The notes: generated by a model not told the origin, from the sequence alone. A DNA stretch of 64,000 bases from JBAZAX01 sp964568625 (GCA_964568625.1 CAZMQG010000006.1:1-64000); one strand, 5' to 3'; positions 35,645-45,043 are shown, counted from the first letter of the stretch. Numbers and translations are program-made.

Positions 35645-36529
35645 ATGTTCCGTACAATAATATTAATTTTTTTAACATGTTTTAGTTGCGAATTTATTTT
35701 CGCAAAAGTGTCTGGGCAGAGTAAACGGTGTCCCAAAAAATTTGTTATTGTTACGGCATCGTATAATAATATTGATTTTGTAGGTAAATATTTAGACTCT
35801 ATTTTTTCTCAAAAATGTGATGAAAAAAAGTTTGCATTTCGAGTGGTTTATTATGATGATGGCTCAACGGATGGTACGGATAAAGCTATTAAAGCATATA
35901 AGAAAAAATTTAAACTTGGAGATAAGTTTTGCATCATTAGAAATAGCGAGAAAGTAGGGCCTCATGCAAATATTTATAATGCCGTTCATTCCTGTGATGA
36001 TGATGAAATAGTTTTGATAGTCGATGGGGACGATTGGTTGGCCAGGAACGATGTGTTGCAAATTTTGAGTAAGGTTTATTCAGATCCTGATGTTTGGATG
36101 ACTTATGGCCAATACAAGACATATCCTAAAAATGAGATTGGAATATGTGAAGCGTTACCTGAGATAATTATTAAAGAACGTAAAATTAGGACATATAAGT
36201 GGGTTACGTCACACTTAAGAACTTTTTATGCATGGCTCTATAAGCGTATAAAAATTGAAGATATAATGTTTGATGGTAAGTTTGTGCCAGTTTGTGGTGA
36301 TAAGGCAATAATGTATCCAATGCTTGAGATGTCAGGCGTCCATTCAAGATTTATTTCAAAAATTTTATATATTTACAATCGTGAGAATCAGTATAGTTAT
36401 AGAAATTCTAAAAAAGTGCGAGAACACATTGCTAGTGAACTAAATATAAAAAATGAAAAATTACCTCATCAGATAATAGGAAAGTATATAGAGTCTATAG
36501 AACCATATAAGCCAATTTTGGGAAAATGA
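35645..36529 (+). CDS. Exported GT2 glycosyltransferase, paralogue 2
   Basis: About 294 residues. ATG 35645 is chosen because the signal peptide (TIILIFLTCFSCEFIFA) starts there. The core is nearly the same as the gene at 33771: KFVIVTASYNNIDFVGKYLD, YYDDGSTDGTDKA and EIVLIVDGDDWLARND. A tandem duplication with the sulfotransferase in between is likely. It lacks the long Lys/Asn tail of paralogue 1. Confidence 0.88.
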   Translation: MFRTIILIFLTCFSCEFIFAKVSGQSKRCPKKFVIVTASYNNIDFVGKYLDSIFSQKCDEKKFAFRVVYYDDGSTDGTDKAIKAYKKKFKLGDKFCIIRNSEKVGPHANIYNAVHSCDDDEIVLIVDGDDWLARNDVLQILSKVYSDPDVWMTYGQYKTYPKNEIGICEALPEIIIKERKIRTYKWVTSHLRTFYAWLYKRIKIEDIMFDGKFVPVCGDKAIMYPMLEMSGVHSRFISKILYIYNRENQYSYRNSKKVREHIASELNIKNEKLPHQIIGKYIESIEPYKPILGK

Positions 36530-36539
36530 AAGGAATGAG

Positions 36540-37238
36540 ATGTTTTTGTTGCAATTTTTTACGGTTTTATTTTTTACGTCAAGCGTTGCTTTTTCAGGAG
36601 TGCAAGATAAGGAGATAAATAAAATCGTAAAACTTTTAGATTACACCAAAGAAAAAAATGCATATTCAGGAAAAAAGTTTGAAGCGGGTTATCAAACTCA
36701 TAAACTAGGTGATACAGTTCTTGTTGGTCAGCGTGATATGGGGAAGCGTTTCGAAAAGATTCCTTATGATTTTACAAATAAAACAGTTTTAGATATTGGA
36801 ACAAATCAGGGCGGCATGTTGTTTGCAATTGCTGACAAAATTAAGTATGGCGTTGGGGTTGATTATAACCCTAAACTAGTTAATGTGGCCAATAGGATAA
36901 AGTCTTTTTCGCAAGTTAATAATGTCGATTTTTATGTTTTTGATTTGGACAAAGAACAACACTCGATGATTAACAACTTTCTAAAAACGGACAAAGTTGA
37001 TATATGCTTCTTTTTGTCTATGTGTAGATGGGTTAATAAGTGGCGTAATGTAATTGATTATATTTACAAGGTATCTGACACATTATTGTTTGAGGCAAAT
37101 GGATCCCAAGAGCTTAAAGCTGAGGAAATCGAATATATAAATAAAAAATATAAAAAAGTGATTTTACTCAGTAATCAATCTGATGATGATAAGGTTCCTA
37201 ATAGAACAAGAGCATTATATATTTGTTACAAAAATTAA
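36540..37238 (+). CDS. Exported SAM-dependent methyltransferase
   Basis: 232 residues, ATG after AAAGGA. Signal peptide at 1-19 (FFTVLFFTSSVAFSGV). Class I Rossmann methyltransferase: TVLDIGTNQGGMLFAIAD (motif I), GVGVDYNPKLVNVANRIK (acidic loop) and KVDICFFLSMCRWVNKW (motif IV). The target is unknown; the operon implies a sugar. It lies 10 bases after the GT2 and 15 before the GT4 gene. Confidence 0.82.
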   Translation: MFLLQFFTVLFFTSSVAFSGVQDKEINKIVKLLDYTKEKNAYSGKKFEAGYQTHKLGDTVLVGQRDMGKRFEKIPYDFTNKTVLDIGTNQGGMLFAIADKIKYGVGVDYNPKLVNVANRIKSFSQVNNVDFYVFDLDKEQHSMINNFLKTDKVDICFFLSMCRWVNKWRNVIDYIYKVSDTLLFEANGSQELKAEEIEYINKKYKKVILLSNQSDDDKVPNRTRALYICYKN

Positions 37239-37253
37239 AAAATGGAGAGTGTT

Positions 37254-38534
37254 ATGATATCTTTAAAATATTATTTAAACATAGGAAGTATTTTTTTATT
37301 AGCATCAAGTTTTGTTTTGGCTAAAAACAGTAATATAAATAGCAAAATGGAGTATTTTGAAACGAGTCAATTTTCTGAAAATTTTAAGAAGAATAAATTA
37401 AATTTACCAAAAATTTTGCATGTTAATATTGCGGATCAAACCTGTGGTGGAGCGGCGCAAGTTGTTTTTGCATTGAGTCTTAACCTTTTGAATCAGGGGT
37501 ATCCGGTCAAAGTTGTTGCCGCAAAAAATTCTCATTTTCACAAAGAATTGAAACAACGAGGAATTCCATGTTATGGAATTGATGTACATTGGCCCACAAG
37601 AAGTAAGGCAACTTTTAGTGAAGATCTTACAAATATTTTAGATGAAATTTGCCATAAGGATAAAATAGATATAATACATGTGCATAAACCTTGGGAATAT
37701 AAAGCTGCAAAGAGCGTTGCGCACAAATTAAATATTGCAGCCGTAGCATTTTATCACTCTTTTGTTTTTCCAGATCCTGAAAAATTTAGAGGTTTTGATG
37801 CTGTTATGTTGGCAAATCCATCTGTGGCAGAATATCTTAAAATTAAGAATGTAGAATTATCGTTGGGTATTAAAGAGATTGAGTTTATTTGTCCTCCTCA
37901 TAATGATGAAAAATTTTTAAAATTTGTTTCAACTTGTGATAGAAAAACTTTTTTTAAAAATACGTATGGGATAGATGTTTTAAATTGCCCAATTATCTGC
38001 ATGATTGCAAATTTTTATGAATGTAAAAATCACAGATTACTCTTTAAAGCTGTTCATAAGCTAATTTACGAAGAGAAAATCCCTGTGCAGGTCATGTTGG
38101 CAGGTGCAGGGACTGATAAAGAGACTGAAAAATTTAAGAAAATAGTTCATTATTATGGGATAGAAAAGAATGTTTTCTTTTTAGGATATACTTCGTTTAT
38201 TCCGGATTTATTATTTCATTCAGATTTTAAAATTTTGCCAAGCAAGGGGGAAGCTTTTGGAATAGTCCTTATAGAAGCTGCTTTAATGAAAAAAGCAATA
38301 ATAGTTTCAAAAAATTCCGGAGCGGCTGGTATTTTGGTTAATCATGAATCAACTGGATTGGTAATTGACCCGGATGATGTATCAGATTTAGTTTTGCAAA
38401 TTAAAAAACTTATTCAAAATCCCGATTTGGCATCTAAGTTTGGCATGAATGCCTATAATCTTGCCTGTACTAAATTTACAACTGAAGTGTCTCTTCAAAA
38501 TGTAAAGAATATTTATCATGGCATTTGGAAATGA
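37254..38534 (+). CDS. Exported GT4 glycosyltransferase
   Basis: About 426 residues; ATG 37254 has GGAGAG seven bases upstream. Signal peptide at 1-24 (LNIGSIFLLASSFVLAKN). N-terminal GT-B domain with DQTCGGAAQVVFALSLNL, and C-terminal GT4 domain with CMIANFYECKNHRLLFKAVH, VMLAGAG and the EX7E donor-site motif (GEAFGIVLIEAALM). It retains a sugar from an activated donor. Its stop overlaps the ROK-like gene (ATGA). A paralogue is at 42528. Confidence 0.9.
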   Translation: MISLKYYLNIGSIFLLASSFVLAKNSNINSKMEYFETSQFSENFKKNKLNLPKILHVNIADQTCGGAAQVVFALSLNLLNQGYPVKVVAAKNSHFHKELKQRGIPCYGIDVHWPTRSKATFSEDLTNILDEICHKDKIDIIHVHKPWEYKAAKSVAHKLNIAAVAFYHSFVFPDPEKFRGFDAVMLANPSVAEYLKIKNVELSLGIKEIEFICPPHNDEKFLKFVSTCDRKTFFKNTYGIDVLNCPIICMIANFYECKNHRLLFKAVHKLIYEEKIPVQVMLAGAGTDKETEKFKKIVHYYGIEKNVFFLGYTSFIPDLLFHSDFKILPSKGEAFGIVLIEAALMKKAIIVSKNSGAAGILVNHESTGLVIDPDDVSDLVLQIKKLIQNPDLASKFGMNAYNLACTKFTTEVSLQNVKNIYHGIWK

Positions 38535-39670
38535 ATATATTATTAAATGTTTATAAAAAATTGTTAATTACACTTTTTTTTATTGTGGCGTTATTTTCTG
38601 ATTTACGATGTTATCGTTATAACGCCCAACGAAAACATAAAAATTCAGAAAAGCGTGTTTTTTTATGTGGAAAATCATTGGAAAAGGCTTATGCAGATAT
38701 AATTGCATTTAATTCTAATGGCCTAAAAAATCTTTCTGCTTATGAAATCATAGAATATTCAAAAAATGCTTATGATAAAAAAAATGAAGAACGATTATTA
38801 GAAGAAAGAATAGCTCTTAAATTAGTGATATCAGCAGCAAGGCATTTGGCAAAAAAAATAGTGAAAGAATGTTCGGTAGCTAACTCAGATAAGATAAAGG
38901 TTTTAATTTTTGGGGGGATTCTTCAAGGTGGTTGCGATTTTTTGAAAAAATTGTTATTGCAGTATGTTAATCAATTTAATTGTTCAAATAAAAAAATTGA
39001 AATTATTTTTTCAGAAATGAGCGATGAGCGAGCGATTCTTGGCGTTGTTAAGTATGCTGAATCTAAATTGAATTTCTGTAAAATACCAAAAGGCCAATAT
39101 GCAATTGGTCTTGATATTGGTGGGACAAACATAAGGTTTGGCTTAGTTGATTTGGAAAATCATTCACTTGTAGGTGAATTGCTTAAGCAACCTGTTTTTG
39201 TGAATTGTGATGATAAAAATAAACTGTATTCTTTTAAAAATCAGATAAAAGTTGCATTAAGATCAAGTAATAAAAGTAAAAACTCTAAACCGTGTGAACT
39301 TAGTTATTTTTTGAAAGATAAGTCGTCCCAGGATGATTATAAGGTGCTTACTGATTCATTAATAAATAGAATTTGTGATTTTATTAATGAACTCAAAAGA
39401 GATTTTAATGTTAAGTTTGTGGCTATTGCCTCAGCAGGTACAATAAATGAGCATGGCTTTTGTTTGTACGCTTATAATTTGCCTTTTACATGTGTAGATA
39501 TTAAGCAAAGAATAGAAAATATTATACAGCTTCCGGTTTATGTTGCTAACGATATGGATTGTGCGGCCTTGGGTGAAAGAAATTTTGGAGCACTGAAATC
39601 GGTTAACGAATTTATAATTATTGGACTAGGAACAGGTCTAGGATTTAAGAAATTTAATTTTGATTGGTAG
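38531..39670 (+). CDS. Exported ROK-family kinase with rearranged halves
   Basis: 379 residues. ATG 38531 overlaps the previous stop by four bases. Signal-like N-terminus at 6-27 (LLITLFFIVALFSDLRCY). Residues about 85-185 resemble the C-terminal half of ROK kinases (VISAARHLAKKIVKE; VLIFGGILQGGCDFLKK; SDERAILGVVKYAE). The N-terminal half then follows: YAIGLDIGGTNIRFGLVDL, the catalytic Asp in VANDMDCAALGE, and the protein ends right after GLGTGLG. The usual middle with the ExGH and CxCGxxGC zinc motif is missing. The order looks circularly permuted or is a fusion of two broken genes. Activity is doubtful. Confidence 0.72.
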   Translation: MNILLNVYKKLLITLFFIVALFSDLRCYRYNAQRKHKNSEKRVFLCGKSLEKAYADIIAFNSNGLKNLSAYEIIEYSKNAYDKKNEERLLEERIALKLVISAARHLAKKIVKECSVANSDKIKVLIFGGILQGGCDFLKKLLLQYVNQFNCSNKKIEIIFSEMSDERAILGVVKYAESKLNFCKIPKGQYAIGLDIGGTNIRFGLVDLENHSLVGELLKQPVFVNCDDKNKLYSFKNQIKVALRSSNKSKNSKPCELSYFLKDKSSQDDYKVLTDSLINRICDFINELKRDFNVKFVAIASAGTINEHGFCLYAYNLPFTCVDIKQRIENIIQLPVYVANDMDCAALGERNFGALKSVNEFIIIGLGTGLGFKKFNFDW

Positions 39671-39703
39671 CAATTAATGTATGGATAGTTAATTGCTACC
39701 AAT
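39663..39703. terminator. Hairpin between ROK-like gene and ugd
   Basis: A perfect 15-bp inverted repeat (attggtagcaattaa / ttaattgctaccaat) with an 11-nt loop. The ROK-like stop codon lies in the left arm. It can terminate both convergent transcripts, although it is AT-rich and the T tract is short. Confidence 0.7.
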
Positions 39704-39711
39704 TAGTTTTA

Positions 39712-41151
39712 TCAAGATATTTGGGATAACGAATTACGACCGATGCAAATATATTGTATCCCGGCAAGCATCATTTTTTCGGGATTAAAACAATTTCTAC
39801 CGTCGAAAACAATTTTATCACTCAGGGCGGTGAATTCTGTAGGATTAAAATTTAAGAATTCTTTCCATTCTGTTAAAATAACCAAACAGTCACATTGATT
39901 GAGAATTTCTTGCGATGTTTTTGCATAATTTATTTTATTACCAAATAATGCATTAAAATTATTTTGTGCAACCGGATCGTAAGCTGTTATCTTGGCTCCA
40001 TATTCAAGTAGCATTCTTATTACCTCGATGGATGGTGCACATCGTAGGTCATCTGTTTCCGGTTTAAATGAAAGGCCCCAGATTCCAATATGTTTGCTTG
40101 AAATCTCCGTGCCATAAAAATCTATTATTTTTTTAGCGAACATTAATCTTTGGTTATTGTTAACATCTTCTACCGCTTGGATAATTGACATTTGTTGATC
40201 ATGCTCTTTGCCAATTTTAATTAAAGCTTTAACATCTTTTGGAAAACAGCTTCCTCCATATCCAATTCCTGCATTTAAAAAAAATGGGCCAATGCGTCGA
40301 TCTGTTGCCATTCCGGTTTTGACCTGATTTATGTCTGCTCCAACTTTGTCTGCAAGTAGAGCTAATTCGTTCATAAAGCTTATTCTTGTTGCCAGCATAG
40401 AATTTGATGCATATTTGGTAAGTTCGGCAGATGGAATATCCATCACAAGTAATTGGTTCATATTCGTCATAAATGGTGAATATATTTCACGTAAAATGTC
40501 TTCGGATCTTTGATTTTCAACTCCGATTACAATTCGATCCGGACAAAAGAAATCGTTAACAGCATCGCCTTGCTTTAAAAATTCCGGATTGGATGCGACA
40601 TCAAAAACAATCGAAATATTACGATTTTTGAGTTCTGTGTTGATAATGGTTTTCACTTTTTCAGCTGATCCTACAGGAACTGTCGATTTATTAACAAATA
40701 AACAGTATTCAGAAATATTCTTGCCTACTTCGCAAGCTACTTGTAAAACATAAGAGAGATCAGCGGAGCCGTCTTCATTTGCAGGAGTGCCAACGCATGA
40801 AAAAATAACATTTGGTTTGTGTTTAAACGCTTCTTTTATACTGTTTACAAAGGTAATTCTTTTATTATCAATATTGTCTTTAACGATTTTATCTAATTTG
40901 GGTTCATAGAATGGAGTTTTGCCTTCTAATAAAGTTTCAATTTTTGCAGGGTTGTTTTCGACTATAATGACAGGAAATCCTTTTTCAGCTAAGCATGCTC
41001 CCGTTACCAATCCTACATATCCGGCACCAATAATAGCTATTTTTTTTGATGGGATATCTTCTTCGGTGTAATTTATTGGTTGCAGTAATTTACTTGAAGT
41101 ACCAAATAATGCTAATAAAATAAAACTAATTTTAAAATATTTTTTTATCAT
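39712..41151 (-). CDS. ugd: UDP-glucose 6-dehydrogenase with signal peptide
   Basis: About 479 residues. ATG 41151 follows AAGGGA; the longer start overlaps the neighbour and is not needed. Residues 1-25 are a hydrophobic signal (YFKISFILLALFGTSSKLL). The rest is a complete UGDH: KIAIIGAGYVGLVTGACLAE (NAD site), STVPVGSAE, NPEFLKQGDAV, catalytic Cys in GYGGSCFPKDVKALI, and SFKPETDDLRCAPS. It oxidises UDP-glucose to UDP-glucuronate with two NAD. UGDH is cytosolic elsewhere, so an export signal is odd. Confidence 0.9.
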   Translation of the reverse strand: MIKKYFKISFILLALFGTSSKLLQPINYTEEDIPSKKIAIIGAGYVGLVTGACLAEKGFPVIIVENNPAKIETLLEGKTPFYEPKLDKIVKDNIDNKRITFVNSIKEAFKHKPNVIFSCVGTPANEDGSADLSYVLQVACEVGKNISEYCLFVNKSTVPVGSAEKVKTIINTELKNRNISIVFDVASNPEFLKQGDAVNDFFCPDRIVIGVENQRSEDILREIYSPFMTNMNQLLVMDIPSAELTKYASNSMLATRISFMNELALLADKVGADINQVKTGMATDRRIGPFFLNAGIGYGGSCFPKDVKALIKIGKEHDQQMSIIQAVEDVNNNQRLMFAKKIIDFYGTEISSKHIGIWGLSFKPETDDLRCAPSIEVIRMLLEYGAKITAYDPVAQNNFNALFGNKINYAKTSQEILNQCDCLVILTEWKEFLNFNPTEFTALSDKIVFDGRNCFNPEKMMLAGIQYICIGRNSLSQIS

Positions 41152-41167
41152 GAGTAGATTTCCCTTG

Positions 41168-42424
41168 TTATTCATACGTACTTGTATTTAATATTTTTAC
41201 ATACAATTCAGGTAACATAGTATTTAAAATTTCTCGTATTTTTGTCAGGTCTGATGCGTCTACATTCAGTGCCGGATCATGCGCTCCTACCATTGGTTTG
41301 GTTACATGCTTTTCCTGTAAATCGCATCTGTCATTAAGTGATTTTGGAGGGAATTTCCAGAATGCAGTTATGACGTTTACGCTTATTTTGTCTTTGTTTT
41401 GGCTAAGGATAAGTCCAAGCCGTAATGTTGGATCATAAGGTTTGTTATCTTTGAATACATTTTTTGATTCAACAAATTCTTCAACAATAAAATTGTCATA
41501 TTCGTAATCTTGCCAGTCAAAAGAGGTTGATTTTTTTTTGTTGTTTTTGTTTTTAAATTTATTTGATTTATTATTTTTAAAAATATTTTTTAACGTTGTA
41601 TCTAGGTTTTTTTCGTCAACAAGCATAACTCCTCGAGCCTGTCGGCCGACGGTTGGTTTAATGATATAAAACTTACTTCCAATTTCGTGTTTAATTTGTT
41701 CAACGAGTTTTTCACTGTATTTTGCAGGGTATACTCCCCAGCGTGGTCTGAATTGACTTAAAAATTTGTCGTTGAAAATTTCATGAATTTTATCTTTACG
41801 TCTTTGATAAAGCGCCGGAAAATCATTTACAAAAAGTATGCCGGGATGTCTTGCTTTAAACTCTTCTAATTTATCGTTGCTGATTCGTGCTCCGGCGTAA
41901 GCAAGGATTCCTATAAAATTTTCAATTTTATCTGGTGTTTCTTTTATAAGTTTTTCTTCTGGATAATTTATTTTTAGGTATTCTTCGAATTCTTCAATAT
42001 CATCAAATGCTTTGCCTCCAAGTTTTTGCAGTGTTTTATATGCGACATTTCTTTTTTTATAAGTTATGCACCAAACAGGAATGTTGAATTGTGATGCATA
42101 CAGCCATAAAATTTCCCAATATGGAGGATAGAGAACTGCCTTTTGTTCATTCAAAAGTGCATATGCTGGAACCGGTACTCCATACAACCCGTTCCCTAAT
42201 TCACAGAATTTGAGATGTTCACCATCAAATTTTGCATCTGCAGAGAAAAAAGAGATGCTTGGTTGAAGGTTTGAGTATGAATTAGATTCAACTTCAACTG
42301 TTTGGTTAAGAACAGATAAAAACAGTTTATTGGATAAATTTGAAACATCATCAAATTTATTTGGAATAGTGACTGCATCTATTGTGGAATAAAAAACTAT
42401 GACTAACAAAAAAAACTTTTTCAT
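41168..42424 (-). CDS. Exported ATP-grasp-like protein, paralogue 1
   Basis: About 418 residues. ATG 42424 has AAAGGAG five bases upstream. Signal peptide at 1-17 (FFLLVIVFYSTIDA). An N-terminal pre-grasp domain (ISFFSADAKFDGEHLKFCEL) is followed by an ATP-grasp fold: FYIIKPTVGRQARGVMLVDE, the hinge NFIVEEFVESKN and a metal/ribose block YDPTLRLGLILS. The layout recalls tubulin-tyrosine-ligase-like or peptide-ligase ATP-grasp proteins. A ligase acting on a carboxylate is inferred; the substrate is unknown. A close paralogue is at 43765. Confidence 0.68.
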   Translation of the reverse strand: MKKFFLLVIVFYSTIDAVTIPNKFDDVSNLSNKLFLSVLNQTVEVESNSYSNLQPSISFFSADAKFDGEHLKFCELGNGLYGVPVPAYALLNEQKAVLYPPYWEILWLYASQFNIPVWCITYKKRNVAYKTLQKLGGKAFDDIEEFEEYLKINYPEEKLIKETPDKIENFIGILAYAGARISNDKLEEFKARHPGILFVNDFPALYQRRKDKIHEIFNDKFLSQFRPRWGVYPAKYSEKLVEQIKHEIGSKFYIIKPTVGRQARGVMLVDEKNLDTTLKNIFKNNKSNKFKNKNNKKKSTSFDWQDYEYDNFIVEEFVESKNVFKDNKPYDPTLRLGLILSQNKDKISVNVITAFWKFPPKSLNDRCDLQEKHVTKPMVGAHDPALNVDASDLTKIREILNTMLPELYVKILNTSTYE

Positions 42425-42527
42425 GGATCTCCTTTCTTTTGATAGACTCAGGATAAATTTTAAAGTTGCTTTTTTCAAGTGATATTATTTTCGAGTAATA
42501 GTATAAAAAAAATTGAAGGAGTTTGTT

Positions 42528-43742
42528 GTGAAGTTTAGTTTGAAATTTTTATTTTATTTGCTTGCGACGTTGCCCAGCTTTTATTTTTCTGTATCATCTG
42601 GTTCCAGTTTTAATAATAAAAAAGTGTTGCTTCTTTATACCGGCCAAGGCACGCTTGGAGGAACGAGGTCTTATAAACTAAGCCTATACAAAAACCTTAC
42701 AGAAATCGGTTTTAATGTTGGTTTTTTTATTGTAAATAACCCTGATGTTCGGGCTGACCTTGATGGGCTTGGATTGTCTTACTACGCTTGTGATATTGAA
42801 AAAAATACAAAAAATGAAAATTTTTGGGAGACGGTTTATAAGGAGTTAAGAAAAATTTGTAAAGAGCAGAATATAGGCTTAATTAATTGTAATAAGATTT
42901 CTGAAGTTAAGGTTGCAAACCTATTGGCAAAAGAGTTTGATTTAAAAATCGTTTTGACTATGCATATTGAGAGTTCATATGTTAGTTCATTTTTAAAGTC
43001 AGTAGATGGAGTGTTGGCTGTGAGCCCTCATATTGCAGAGCGGGTTGAAATGCAAAATAAAACAAAAAAACTTGGTATAAAAAATATCGAATGGACTGCC
43101 CCATTTTTTAATTCTGAAAAATTTTTTAATTTTAAATCTGTTCGTGATAAGAGATCTTTCTTTAAGCAAGAGTTTGATATTGATATTACAGATGCTCCAA
43201 TTATAACAATGGTTGCGAACTTTTTAGATGATTCTAAATATAAAGACCATCCAGCGTTCTTGTATGCTGTTGCAGAACTTGTTCATAAGCGAAATATTAA
43301 TATTCAAGTAATGCTTGCCGGTCAGGGGCCATATCTTGAAAAAATTAAAGGACTAGCCAAGCAACTTAATATTAGTAAAAATGTTCATTTCCTTGGTAGA
43401 ACAGATCTTATTCCTGAACTATTTTATCATTCAAATATGAAAGTGCTTGCCAGTAAGAGTGAGGCATTTGGTATAGTGTTACTTGAAGCAGCTTTAATGC
43501 ATTGTCCATTGGTAGGAACAGCCGGAACGGGAATGGAAAATGTTATACAGCATGGTAAAACCGGATTGCTTTTTAAAAAAGGCGATGTACAAGATTTGGC
43601 TGACAAAATCGAGAAATTATTAAAAGATGCTGAATTACAAAAACAACTTTCTGATAATGCATTTAATTTTGTGTGTGAAAATTTTTTACCGGAAGTTGGG
43701 CTTAAAAAGATAATTAATTTTTATTTAAATGTTATGGGTTAA
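42528..43742 (+). CDS. Exported GT4 glycosyltransferase, paralogue
   Basis: About 404 residues. GTG 42528 has AGGAG seven bases upstream. Signal at 1-20 (FLFYLLATLPSFYFSVSSG). GT-B architecture: VLLLYTGQGTLGGTRSYKL, later IITMVANFLDDSKYKDHPAF, VMLAGQGPYLEKIK and the EX7E motif SEAFGIVLLEAALMH. It is about 40% similar by eye to the GT4 at 37254, in the same motif order. It is divergently transcribed from ATP-grasp paralogue 1, with about 100 bases between them. Confidence 0.9.
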   Translation: MKFSLKFLFYLLATLPSFYFSVSSGSSFNNKKVLLLYTGQGTLGGTRSYKLSLYKNLTEIGFNVGFFIVNNPDVRADLDGLGLSYYACDIEKNTKNENFWETVYKELRKICKEQNIGLINCNKISEVKVANLLAKEFDLKIVLTMHIESSYVSSFLKSVDGVLAVSPHIAERVEMQNKTKKLGIKNIEWTAPFFNSEKFFNFKSVRDKRSFFKQEFDIDITDAPIITMVANFLDDSKYKDHPAFLYAVAELVHKRNINIQVMLAGQGPYLEKIKGLAKQLNISKNVHFLGRTDLIPELFYHSNMKVLASKSEAFGIVLLEAALMHCPLVGTAGTGMENVIQHGKTGLLFKKGDVQDLADKIEKLLKDAELQKQLSDNAFNFVCENFLPEVGLKKIINFYLNVMG

Positions 43743-43764
43743 TGGAAGTAGGGGGTGTGTTAGT

Positions 43765-45030
43765 ATGAAGTTTGGAAAAAATAGCAGATTGAAGTGTAAG
43801 TGCATTTTATTGGTAATAATTTTTTATGCCAGTTTAGCAGCAGACACATTTTCAGAACCAGTTTTTGACGAAAATGATTTTTCTTTTCGTGGTATTGATT
43901 TAGGTCTTAACGAGCCGCTTTCTGTTGATATATCATTTTGTATTGCGGATTTGAAATTTGATGGACATAATTTAAAAATTTGCGAGTTCGGAGAAGGGTG
44001 TCACTCTAAATTTCGTGGTTTTAATAAATTATATGGTACGGGTAAAGCGTGGGAGTTGTTTTGGATCTATTTGAGTCAATTTAATTTACCAATTTGGTAC
44101 GTGGGAACGCCTAATAACCAAAAATTTAAAGATGAAATATCTTATGATACCTTTGTTAAATGTGGAGGAAGATTTATTGATTCTTTTGCATCTCTTAAAA
44201 AAAATAGAAATTTTTTAAATTGGGTTGAACATGGTTACATGGAAAATAAGCAGTCCATTTCAAATTATAAAGCTATTATTTGTGTGAAAAATTCTAGCAG
44301 TCCAATTAAAGAATTTAGAGAAAAATTTCCAAATGTTTTAATTTGGGATCTTGGTGCAGCTTCTTTTGTAAATAGCAAGTATAGAACTACACTCCTATTT
44401 GAAGATGATGAGCTTGCCAAGTATCGACCAAAAGCGTGGCTTGTTAAAAGGGAACCTGTTTCGCCATATTCCCGTGCATATGGGCAAAACGTTACCGATT
44501 ATTACCAGATGTATGTTCAAAGCGCTACGGAGCAAATTTTGGCAGATAAAAATGTTAATTATTATGTTATAAAGCCTGTTAATGGAACAATGGGGCAAGG
44601 CATCTTATTTGTAAAAGATAAAGATTTACAAAAAACATTGTTGTTTGTCTTAAAAAAGGGTAAAAAAAATAAAACCAAAGATAAAAATTTATCTTATTGG
44701 CTTACTAATAAAAGTAATCATTGTTTAGTTGAAGAGTTTATGGCGTCTAAAACAGTTATTGCTGATGGCATACCGTACGATCCAACAATGCGTGTTATTT
44801 TTGTGCTTTGTTACGATAATAACGTTCCACGAATTGATATTTTGGGTGCTTATTGGAAGACTCCACCACTTGCTTTGGATGAAGTGGGTAGGTTTATAGA
44901 TAAACATAAATCTCATTCGGCAAAACAGAAGCATAAAGCCTTGCCAGTTGATCCGGAAGATTATCAAAAAGTTACTGAGATAATGCAACAATTTATGCCG
45001 AAAATTTATGCAAAGATGCTAGGTATTTAA
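43765..45030 (+). CDS. Exported ATP-grasp-like protein, paralogue 2
   Basis: About 421 residues, ATG 43765 after a GGGGG. Signal peptide in about 9-29 (KCILLVIIFYASLAADT). It has the same plan as the gene at 41168: ISFCIADLKFDGHNLKICEF near the start, then YYVIKPVNGTMGQGILFVKD, CLVEEFMASKTV and YDPTMRVIFVLCYD. The shared motifs mark an ATP-grasp ligase pair duplicated around the GT4 gene. Function and substrate are not known. It ends 13 bases before the convergent NurA-domain gene. Confidence 0.68.
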   Translation: MKFGKNSRLKCKCILLVIIFYASLAADTFSEPVFDENDFSFRGIDLGLNEPLSVDISFCIADLKFDGHNLKICEFGEGCHSKFRGFNKLYGTGKAWELFWIYLSQFNLPIWYVGTPNNQKFKDEISYDTFVKCGGRFIDSFASLKKNRNFLNWVEHGYMENKQSISNYKAIICVKNSSSPIKEFREKFPNVLIWDLGAASFVNSKYRTTLLFEDDELAKYRPKAWLVKREPVSPYSRAYGQNVTDYYQMYVQSATEQILADKNVNYYVIKPVNGTMGQGILFVKDKDLQKTLLFVLKKGKKNKTKDKNLSYWLTNKSNHCLVEEFMASKTVIADGIPYDPTMRVIFVLCYDNNVPRIDILGAYWKTPPLALDEVGRFIDKHKSHSAKQKHKALPVDPEDYQKVTEIMQQFMPKIYAKMLGI

Positions 45031-45043
45031 ATATGTTTGGCAT

